Source: Paralvinella palmiformis
Lineage: Eukaryota > Annelida > Polychaeta > Terebellida > Alvinellidae
Direction of reading: 5' to 3'
Length of the DNA: 64,000 nt
Assembly (NCBI GenBank): GCA_025642065.1
Contig: JAODUP010000427.1
Coordinates: 38,501 to 102,500 of the forward strand
This document shows, one piece after another, positions 50,300 to 62,147 of the stretch; positions within the stretch are counted from its first letter, which is position 1, and every line of letters begins with the position of its first letter. The notes under the pieces are model-generated. The model ran no database searches, had not been told where the DNA came from, and saw nothing but the letters and a program-made list of their open reading frames with translations. Both the position numbers and the translations under genes were made by a program.

Positions 50300-52499
50300 G
50301 CCAGTGCTGGTGTATGAGTGTATGGGTGTGTGTGGTATCGTTCGCGTTATTTTGTGCCAAAATAATTTCATCTGATGAACGTGTAAAGTTTTTTTGCTTT
50401 CAGGAAGTTGTGCCTTTAGAAGATATGTTGAAATGGCCAAAAAGCTCTAGCATTCCAACTTCCCATGTACATCTCCTTGAAGCAGAGGATGTCATTCAAG
50501 CTTGCTCAATATTCAAAGTGGGTCGCTGAATACGTCTGTACCGTGTAGTTAGTTTCTAACAGAGGCACAATGTCTAACAGTGTACCCCAACCCCGTCAGT
50601 TATGAAATCGCATACGAATACACAACTATCAGGACAATAGAAGCCGGGATTTCTACAAAGGCCAATTCTATTTATGAAAACACGTTAGCTTGTCTTCAAA
50701 GAGAATCAATCTCCTGATTATTTTACTTTGGAAGTGATCAAATCCGCATCCAAATTTTTACACTGGATCATGGTGTTTTTGTTTGAAATTGTACCGTATT
50801 TATTATATCATGATTTAAATATGTTACATATATAATATTTATTAAACACTTCAGATTACACATCGTGTATATTGTGTAGTTTTATCATTAATATTACATT
50901 TATTTGTGGTTATACGCGACGGACGATTTGATATAATGTTATCACTTTAAAAAGTTAAGAAATAACGATAACAACGATTCACCGCCGTGGTTGCGATGAT
51001 GTGATCTGATAACTGCGACATATATAGAATGATAAGTTTCAGGAACCATGGCCTAACATTACGATAGCCATGGTATACAATCCCTTTTTGTCTGTTATCA
51101 CATGACATTTTGTCGCCCATAATTCCGATGTAGTGTGGCCATGATGTGAAGTATAAGTTACAATGATAGGAAGTCCGTACTTCCGGCGATTTGGCGGTCA
51201 ATGGCGTCACACCTGCAGCCGTTTGATGTTCGTCATAAACATTGACCTGAAAGAAAACTAAACCGTTCGGGGCAAAAAACAACGTTGAAGCGGCTACGCT
51301 TCGAGTTTTGAACATATGAATACGGATATTTAGTGTGATGTGAGCATTATAATTTTGTGGGCGCATAGAATCTGTATTACTAATGTCCTATTCTATCCCA
51401 TCAAATATGTAAATGTCGTTTTATGCAAGTCCGTAGATCTGGTCCAGTTGGGATCAAACGCCAGATGCTGGTCGGGAATTGTCGAATAGGCTAAATATAA
51501 TGATAGTTAAGCTTAATTTCTCGCCATAAAACGCTATAGCAGCTATATTAAAGATGTTCCTTATACTTACCGATGAAAAGATGTTCCTTTTGTATTACTT
51601 CCACGCCAACGACACAACAAGAATTCACCATGTTTGTAAACCTGATTTTAGCAGTCTGCAATCCTTCTTGCCCCGGCCGGAAGTTGGGACCTGTTTGCCA
51701 TCAAATCGGCGACTGTGTTCGGTCAAGTTTTCCTTCAGCTCAATGGTCATAACCGTCAAAGATTACGGATGGGTCTTGGAAAAGGGTCGAAACTTTTCCG
51801 GTGATTAATTTCTCGACTTACAACGAGGAGGGTGACTGATCACATAAAATGGCGCTGACGTTTTACTAAATTAACTAAAACAAAATGGAACATCGAAGAA
51901 ATCCAATCTAAATGTGATTTGTATGTAATGTTATAGTAGCCATAATGTGGCATCTTGGTGGTACAAGCCACATCTCAATTTTTTTAACAATTGTATTGTA
52001 TCATAAAGGAGAAGAGAGAGGTGTATAAAACTAATTACTTGCCATATCTGATTATAACATGAATCGCCTTCAGCGAATTCAGAATAGTGCAGCTCGCACA
52101 GTGACATATACTCGAGAATACGATCGTATCGCTCCAATTCTTCAAAAGCTACATTGGCTATCTGTTAGACAATGTATCAATTTCAAGATTTACTAGCAAC
52201 TTATAAATCTATCAGTGACGTGACACCTGAATACCTTTGTGAACTCGTGTCCATTGGAAAGTCATCCCGAAAACTCAGGTTATCCAGTAAGATACTATTA
52301 CAGATACCCATACCAAGCCATATGAGAATTGTGCGTTTAATGTTGCTGCCCCCACTTTATGGAATAGGTGCCGGTGAATATTAGAAATGCGTCGTTTCTT
52401 GAATTTGTTTTATCTCTTGAAGGTGGCTATATTATTTGTGGTATCATTGTATAGTGCCTTTGAATGGATCCTGCTAGTAAGGGCGTTTGATTAAATATA

Positions 52500-52535
<36 letters not shown>

Positions 52536-55500
52536 TTTACTTGATATTTGCTTACACATTCGCATTACTAATGGATCTTCCGCATTGCAGGATCTTTATC
52601 GGTATGTAAAAGGTGAAGTGAAAGGTGAAATAGGTGTGTCATTGATTCGATCTTTGATGGCCAAAGCAAAGGATCGGGTTGAGCTTCGTGATGAGATGTA
52701 CTGCCAACTGTTGCGACTATCTAACGCAAACCCATCATTGGACAATACACTCAGGGCGTGGGCAGTAATGGCCGTCTGTTCTGTGGCTTTCACACCTAGT
52801 CACACCCTGTTAAAGGTAAGACTTCATACGTCGGCCATTCAGCCGGGTGCGCGTTTGTGTACTTGAACGCCCATGCGTACTCTCCGTCTATACAATTGAT
52901 TCATTATTATTCATGGTTATTCAATTTTGGCTGTGGTTATATCCAGATTATTTAAGTATGACTTTTTGTATTCACGATGTTTTTAACTCTGACCATCAGA
53001 AACCATGTATACATAGAATTTGTTTGTGCAAATCTATTATTCGATAAAGTTAGTAACATGATTAATGCAAGCATACGTTGAAATATACAAATGGTGTAGA
53101 ATATGTAACCAACCTTGCTATCTCCGCCTCTTGTACACATGTTATATCAGTGCCTCTGCTGGTCATATACTATTCCTATTCCACAGGATTGTATTTTGCC
53201 ACTTTTTCGGTTGTATTAATGGCCAACATAATATGGCCTATTACTGTAATTATGGTCCTTACCTAATGTTGTTTTGGAAATGGACTGGACACGTTTTTGG
53301 TTTTAACGCCTTCCACAAGGAAATAATTGATTGATAAATTTTGCTTTGTGCCGACTAGAGTGGAGTTATACTTAATTTAATCTTCCACTCTCAGTTTGGA
53401 ACATTGGTAGATATTAACAGTCTAAATGAATTGTATTTAAAATAAATAACAATACTAATACTACTACTACTACTACTAATGATAATAATGGCCGAAATGG
53501 CAGTTTTGTACGTGGTTGGGTACCTCAAATGAGGGCAACGCAGATGGTCTGTAATTGGATGCCTCCCCATGGCGACTATTCTAAATAGATTTCGAAATTT
53601 GAATAGATGGCATATTTGGTGGATAAAACCTTGCCAGTTATTTGGCTAGACGTAGAATATTCTCTACCATTGTGCCACAGTCTGGATTAGAACTCTCCTA
53701 AATACAGTCACCACGAGCAATGCGTCCAAAGCCCGTACCAACTCCACCACGGAGACAGTCAATCCTGTTCCGGTTTCAGTAACCGTACGATGTCCGTAAA
53801 TTGCTTAGATTAATTATGTTCACCGTACGACGTTCTCCAAACGAACGATTTCTTACCCTAGTCGTTTCTGTTTCAGTACTTCATTTCCTACCTGAGGCAG
53901 CATTGTGACGACAGCGAAGAGTTTCCGTTCAGTGCTAAAGTCAAGCCTTATGCACAATACTGTCTTCAGCACGTTACCAGCCACAGACAGGCGCCTAGAC
54001 AACGAGTACCCTCATTAGTGGAGATACAGGTACTCATTAATAAGCAACGCCGTCTGGTCTCGTCGTTCTGTGCCCGAAAGAAATCTGTTTGGCAGCTTCT
54101 TCCCATGTTTCATTTATGACAAGGGAAGTGAGAATGCAATTAATGCAACGTGTTGGGGAGTAGGAGCTTATAAAACAAGAATGTAATATGTTTATAAGAA
54201 AAACCAATATTTTGCAAGAACTTGGAAGTTTTTTTTTTTGATTGGGTACATCTCAATGTGCTTTCTGCTAGAAACTGCCCACACGACTCGTCATGCCTTG
54301 AATGACTGATGAATGAAGCATGTTTTCCGGGATTTCCGGTCAGTTGCTACACTGTGTATCCGATATTTGTTTGTGTGCTGGTCTTGTTATCATAGATGTA
54401 TGATTGATTGTTCCTATGAATAACAATAATGCTTCACCCTAGGAATATTGGTCTTCGCGTTATATCATGTTGGTGCTTCAGGAAGTTATACTACATGTTA
54501 CCAAAAAATAATAACAAAGGCTCCCTTTTCCTAATTCACAATCAACAGATTTTTTAAATTGGACTTTTTTTGTAGTTTAAATACGGTATGAGGTTCTGAT
54601 TCCTGTTGACTTCTTAAATAAATGTTAAAAGAAATTTTATACGTTATATATTAAACAGTCAACATATTTTTACGTTATGGCGACTTTTTTCCACATCGTA
54701 GGCTTAATGAGCGAATTAAGCATCAAAGGTAATGAGGTGAAATGAAAGATGAAACACCACCAGGCGTAGAGGGGGATCTGAACTTCACTCCTATACTGCC
54801 ATGGACAGCTGGACTACCAATTCGGCCTTCAAGAGATCCCTCTATTAAACAGTGCTATGCTTAATATACATCTGTGCTGGTATTAGACGCCTTTGGTCTG
54901 TCGCAATCCAATTTCTAATAACCCCTCTAATCTAATTATATACTTGGTTATGGCCGAGTCAACAGCTCGATACAGTAAACGCGAGTAGATTTGGCCAGTT
55001 CTTGCCGATGACCCTCCCACCTTCTAGATGTCTCCAAGGCCTGTCTGGTAACGCGGCTGGCAGCAGACTTCTCGTTTTGAGGTTCAAACACTGACTGGCC
55101 AGCGAGGTGTTTCATCCTTTTACTTCACCTCATTACCGTGACAGTTTTCACGGGCTATTTAGCCTACCGCATGCACCAAAGTGGCACTAAACAACAACGT
55201 CATACATTTATTCCGTTTAGATATCTAGATGAAGATTATTACCATTTGTCACTCGGCTACCATCTGTTTGCTTCCCTAGGCTGTGCTGACATTGCAACCG
55301 CTGGTCTACCGGATTTACTTTCTGGATGGCACCACAAAGGCAATAGCCTGTGACCCCGGCCAGTCTGTAGAAGAGGCTCTACACCTCATCAAGGATAAAA
55401 TGGCACTAAAGAAGATCGAAGGATGGGCTCTCTATGAGGTATTACGCCGATTTAATCGACTTTGGAATTACGCAGAATGGGAAAATAATCTGGTAAACAT

Positions 55501-58500
55501 TCACACAGTTACAGCAGTCGGCCAGCTGTGAACTAACGTGGATAGTCCTTAATTCGATTTTACATACTAAATTATGTGAAACATATCGAAAGCGAAATTT
55601 GAGTAAAGCCGACGTATCTTTGGCATTTGTCGTTTCTTTTGGTACAGCAACGTGCCAACTTAACCAGGTTTTATCGGAAGGAAAGTGTTCATGTTTTTGC
55701 TCAACAATAAACAAGTTATTGTTACCATTTAACAGCTCGTTATTGCCTGAAGTTGATTAGCTTCATCATTTCAGAGCACACCTAACCGAGAGAGGTATAT
55801 AAAGAGCACCGAATATTTATCAGACATCCTATCACAGTGGGAACAGTATGTATTTGAAGTTTTTTTAATTTTATTTTACGGAACTTACATTTGCCCTTTT
55901 CAGTTCTTTGGCTCCGGAGACCAATGGATAGACTATTGTCATCTACACTTATAGCTACATAAGTACTGATACACATATATCTATTATTTATATGTCTAAA
56001 TGTACACTGTATGCTATTATATAATTTCACTGTGCTTTGTTTTTGAATGGCCCCTGACTGATTAAATGAAAATTATTATAATTATTATATGTTTGAAACA
56101 AGTGCTGAGAATTTAACATGAATATTTTTATTTGCACATAACAGACTGTTACTATAACTCCTGTGATACAGGTTTATTAATGAGAAAGTTTGTTTTAATA
56201 GATTTTCAGCTAAAATGTGTATTCCATATTATTAAATATCTACCAGTATTCTTATTAAATATGAAGTACATTTATTTATTTATATTTAAATAAAAATGAG
56301 TTTTATTATTTCTGTTAATTGCTTTGCTAAAAAATAATTTTTATCCATTTCAGTCTGTGATCTAAATTTTGATTCGGCCAATTTTAAATCTGCATAAATT
56401 ATATCTGGTTTCTGTTATGCTAGTCATGTTAGATAGACAGAAGAGTATGTTGCCAGATATATTTCCCAGTAAGTCTGTTATATTATGGAATAAGTGTAAA
56501 TCCACATTAAACTATTATTTCTCAACACACGCACTGAACAAAACTAGCAATAAACTGGGAGAAAATGTCACCTTAGGAATGCTTCGACATTTCTGCAGTG
56601 ATTAATGCATCTTTTGGCATTACAGTTTGATTTGCATACACAAATGTTCTACAATATGTGTACATTGTTTTGCCATCTTTCTCAATTATCTGAACTGATT
56701 GCGTTTCTTTTAATTACTTTATGCAATCTTATATGTAACCCTATGTGCGTTATTGGCAGTAAGTGTATTGTGATTGAATTCCAGATATAATATTGGAATT
56801 TACGAGTTCCTCTTACTTCTAGATTGGTGTCAGTACGTCACTAATCGATGTTTTTTGAAGGCTAGAAAAAGTAAGACTGGTTTGTAATTAGTTGTGTCTG
56901 TTCAACAGAAAACAGCATAAAGATCAGTCGCTTCTGCCGTCACCAAAGAAGTTGTCAGTGTCTCCTCGGCTGCACGCCCAGAACTACGGCAAACTGATCA
57001 TGTGTAAACGATTGTTCCAAAGAATATCAGAAATACCCGACGACCCTGTTGAGCTCCATTTGATGTATTCTCAATCTGTTCACTCAGTAGTACAGGTAAG
57101 TGGCAACCTGAAACGCTTTACAAGTTGGTTTATGAAAATTCGGGCCACTATGAAACCGGTCTCACCTTTGGATATGTCAAACCTGAGCAGCTTTCCAAGA
57201 TTTGTGTTTGTGTATATGTGTGTGTGTTTGTGTGTGGATTATTTTCTGGAGCTCAACAGTGGTTGGAGTTTCTGCTGGGTCTAAATCCACATGACTCTGC
57301 TTTCAAATACGAATGTCAACCGAGTTCGCATTTTCTGTATTTCCAGCTTGATGAGTACATGGTGCCTATCCATATAGCGCTGCATCTGGCAGGTATTCAG
57401 GCCCAAGTGGAATTTGATGACTTTGAGGAAGACAAGTTATATAGGTAAATCATGACTGGCTCTACACATATTGTTTGGCTATCAAATAGACTTAAACATT
57501 CTGCAATACTGAGGAATAATGTACTAATAGAATAAATTTGCGAAATGGAGACAACTAATAAACATGAATTTAGCAATAAAACTGATTAATAATTCAGGTA
57601 GTTACTATTTGATTAAATCCAGGTAACATTAATCTTCTCTTATTCGTTTATAAACACTTTTATATGCTAAATGGTAAAGAACAATTTAGCCATTATATTT
57701 TATTCTTATCCCCCATTAATCTTTCTATTATGAGTACTTACATCTAACACACCCTCCCCAATCAAAATAATCATAGAAAATATTCATATTAGATCAAACC
57801 ATTCTAAAGTGTAATGGGTCTACGTCGTAGAAGAATGTGCATATCCTTTTATGGCTTTCACATAATATTACATTAATTATCAAACTGCACGTCATTGTTA
57901 CTTGTATTAATACTTGAATTAATAGCTTTTATTTAACCTTGCTCATTGGTATGATTATTGTCTACTCTTCAGGTATCAGGAAGAGGAGACATTTCTTAGT
58001 GAGAGGATTCTCTGCTCTGATAGCAGAGACTGGAGACGAGATATCAGTGAAGCTCATCAGGTGTGAATGATCAGAACTTTAACTTGCTAATGATTTGTCA
58101 GTATATATAGTAATAATAATAATTACAAAACTTCTATAGCACCAATATCCTCAAAAAGAATCGAGCTCAGTGGCATACCTAGTACAGGGGTTAGGCAAAC
58201 TCCTAGTCCAGGTACAGCATTACCTCCCCCAAATACACTCATACTTAACAATACACTTACTCAGCCACACATTGCTTTAGTTTAGAGGCAAAGATCTGAC
58301 TTCCCAACTTTGAGAGATTCAAAGTTTTTCAGACTAGTTTCTCAACTCAGAACGTTATGTGCGGCTGACTACATTAAATGGTACTGTCATCACAATTAAA
58401 GTGAAGATTAATACAATTCTCACTGGAATTTTGTTTTCAATATTCCCTCACTCCTCAGGCCATTTTGGTAGTGCAATTGGCTACATACTTCTAGTACCAG

Positions 58501-61500
58501 AAAGGCCTGTGTCATGGTCTAGCTAGATTTGGGGGTTATTTCACCTTTAATTTTCCCCCGATTGCCTTGTGATGTCACTCGAACCATTTAGCTTATTGTA
58601 TGCACAAATTTCTGTATAACCCATATAACATTTTTTAAATTTTGTTTTCAGAGATATGGCAAAGGAAAAACGCTAACTGAGGCCCAGTATAAGTACTTGG
58701 TAATTGTCTCCCAGTTTCAGCTTTATGGCTGCACAAAGATCTTTGCTCATTACAGTGGTGTTTGGTCATATGGCACAGAGACTATACTGGCCATTGGCTA
58801 CGAAGGCATCCAGTGCATCTCCTTGCAGAAGAAGATGCTACTGTTTGACTACAGATACGATGACATAGAGCAGATAATGCTCGATGAGCTTTATGACGCC
58901 TCGTACATCATTTTGGTAATGAGCGACTCGGTGTCACAGAGTCAGCAGAAGTGCTTCATTTTCGAATGCCTTAACCTCGAGGATTTTGTCTCACTGATAG
59001 AGTTTTATTCACCTGAGCATGCCACATGGACACAGTCTTCGGAACACTGGAGAAAGGCCAAGGTAGGCATGGTCAACTTGGCCAAAATGCTGAAATATGA
59101 CGCTTTAAAACAAACAGACAAACAATACAACGTGTCAAGGTCGTTATAATACTTAGATCTACCAACGACTAAACGCTATATAAAAGGCATATAATAATAA
59201 TATTTTTGTCTTAGACAAAAATCTATGTTTGCTCAACATTCTTATTAAGAAATATGATACTGGCTGATTATCGAGTAAAATACGGTAGTCAATTCTTTGA
59301 AGAAGAAAAGATTATTTCTCAAAATAATATGATGGCAATAATTTGGGCCACATCTTATCTAAAACTACACTTTAGATCATATAATAATATAGAAACTATT
59401 TAAAGTATAGTTGAAAATCCTTTTGAATTTAAAATCCATTCCAACTTTATGCAGCCTAAATGTTGCCTCTTCTGGAGTTACTCACTTCTCTTATATGTTG
59501 TAAGAATTTTCTTGAATTGAGTTAAAGATACATCCAGTTGTAAAGAGGTTCTTTTCTATATCAATACGATTCAGCCGTCTTATAATGTTTATCACGATTA
59601 GATGATTTCATTTCACTTTTATATGCCTTTTACACACTATATATTTTTAACATATTCTACTTATAAACTGGTGGCCATATATATATTTTGAGCACCTTTT
59701 CTAGTTTCAGGTACACCACGACTGGCTGAAAGTTTACGAAGACACCCTGAACTGTCGTCGGGCATTGATGGAAAGAGATATAACCAAGAAGTCAACTAGT
59801 AATACTGTTGGTCTACTTAAGACAGCTTTACATAGGTACACTTACTCTCTCATGAAAGGTATCTCTGGCACATAGAGATCAGACACGGGGTCAATTCAAG
59901 TCCGGAATTGAAATTGATGGTCAATTCCAATCGCGGAATTGGAATTGATTATTTAAAAAAATGGAATTGGAATTGATAAATTTGGAATTGAAGTTTCCTG
60001 CAAAAAATATTAAATCCACAAATTAATTTACCATTTAATTTTTTAATTCAGAAATACTTCTTCCATGACAATCCCACTTGGAATATAAACTACTCGGGGT
60101 AGATATTCCAAGGAGTACCTACTCATGGTAAAAAGTAGTGGGAAAAAAGTCGGTAAAAAACGGGATTGGAATTGATACGTTTGGAATTGATCAATTTGAA
60201 TTGGAATTGACAAAATGGAACTGACAACCCCATATCTGATAGAGATATGCCAAAACCCAGTCATAAATAGAAAAACTCAGGTCATCCAGTGACATACTAT
60301 TGCAGGTGCCCGTGTCTTAGCTCAAGTCAGTGATGCAGCACCCACTTTGTGGAATAGGATGCTGGCAGATATTAGAAATGCATCATCTCTTGAAAATTAA
60401 AACACAACTCTTCAAGGTTGCTTACACCAATAAATAATATTTAGCGTTTTAATGTTTTATGGGGTTTTTACATAAATATTATTTGGGATATCATTGTACA
60501 ACACTTTTGAATGGCTCCTGGTTATAGGGGTGCTTATTAAATTTACATTATTATCATAAATAGGTTATAGGAAGATTTCAGAAAACTAATGTATACCATT
60601 ATAAGCTATACAGATAATTAATGTTAACTAAACTTTAAAACATGTGACCATTTTTATTGAACATTATAACTAGCTGAATATATAGTCTACACATATTAAT
60701 TCTAAATGGTGGTTTATGTTAGAACTGAGAGCCACTTATTTCTGTGGGAATATGACACATCTATGTATTATATATTTTAGTCAAGTTACTTAGCACATTA
60801 AATCATGATTACTGGTCTTAATTTAATCAAAACACCATTTTGCATCCATTAGCCTTCTATTTATTTATTCCATCACTATTTATATTGAAAATATGATTTT
60901 ATAATTTATTGTATAGCTTTGTTATTATTGGAATGAATTCAATGTGAAAGTAAATCACTCTGACTGAATATTGTCAACACATGTATCATTAACTGCCACT
61001 TGACTCGGATATATTCTTCCTATGAATGTTAATGACTGACAGACTGAACCAGTTAGTTATTTACTCCAATTAATGAATGTCTGGCTTACCACTTCGTTTC
61101 TAAACTGATCTTACAGAATTAGTAGCAGGAATTGTGGAACTGGTCGTCGCAGTGACGCAGAACAGGATGATATCGCTGTCAGTTCTTTCTGGTTCTTCTC
61201 AAGATCTCCGATGAAGTCAGCTCTGACTAAGTGTGTAAGTCATGAAATGGAAGATGTAGCTGTCCGAATGTTTAACTCTACACTGGTCTATACAGGATTT
61301 GAATCAACAGGTACGCACTGATTTATGCTTAATTTGGTGTAAGCTTGGGTAGTCAACTTTGCTCTCAGTTTTGTGCTACCAGTATTTTATAACTTATTAT
61401 AATTATTTTACAGAATCAAAGACATGAAGCTAGCATCAAACTTTTAGTGAAATAAGTTTCTGAAATTGTATAAATTTTCAGAGATGAAGTAATTTGAATA

Positions 61501-61606
61501 TGGAACAATCACAGTCATATATTTCCTAAAATAACTTTTATTTCTGCCATTTGGGGAGCCAAACGATGCTTTTCCTTAAATGTGTTCAGACACTTTTCTT
61601 CAATTA

Positions 61607-61641
<35 letters not shown>

Positions 61642-62100
61642 GCACTGTGTTTATAATCTAAATAATTATTTGCTGCTATTTCTTGGAATCTTTTCTTAGA
61701 AGCATCGTAGCCATCTAAGGCTCACATTAATATTACTGAAAATATTACTTTTCAAGGTGACAAAACGGTTTTGGATCTTATATGATCCTGTGGTTAACCG
61801 AGAGCAGCTTTGTGCCATGATTAAGTAATATACTAATTTACATACTGAAAATTTTGATAACTGTAGATGATCTGGTAACTTGCTGTTTACAGTGGACTCT
61901 AATATTGTGTATTGTTGATGTTTTATAGCTCTATTGGAGGACACAGACTTAGTGGTTGTTGTCCAAACATTGATCACAAAGTGTATGGAGCATGATGATC
62001 TGTGTAATGAGTTCTTCTTACAACTTATCAAACAAACTACTCACACTCAGTCTGGTATGTATTAGGAACTGGATTATTATCATTAGAAATATAGGTTACA

Positions 62101-62147
<47 letters not shown>

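Noticed and set aside
57125..57346. Upstream extension of exon 10 as coding
   Set aside because: The frame is open, but exon 9 ends at a strong GTAAGT donor, the FERM sequence is continuous when 57347 is used, and the extension contains a translated GT-rich stretch.
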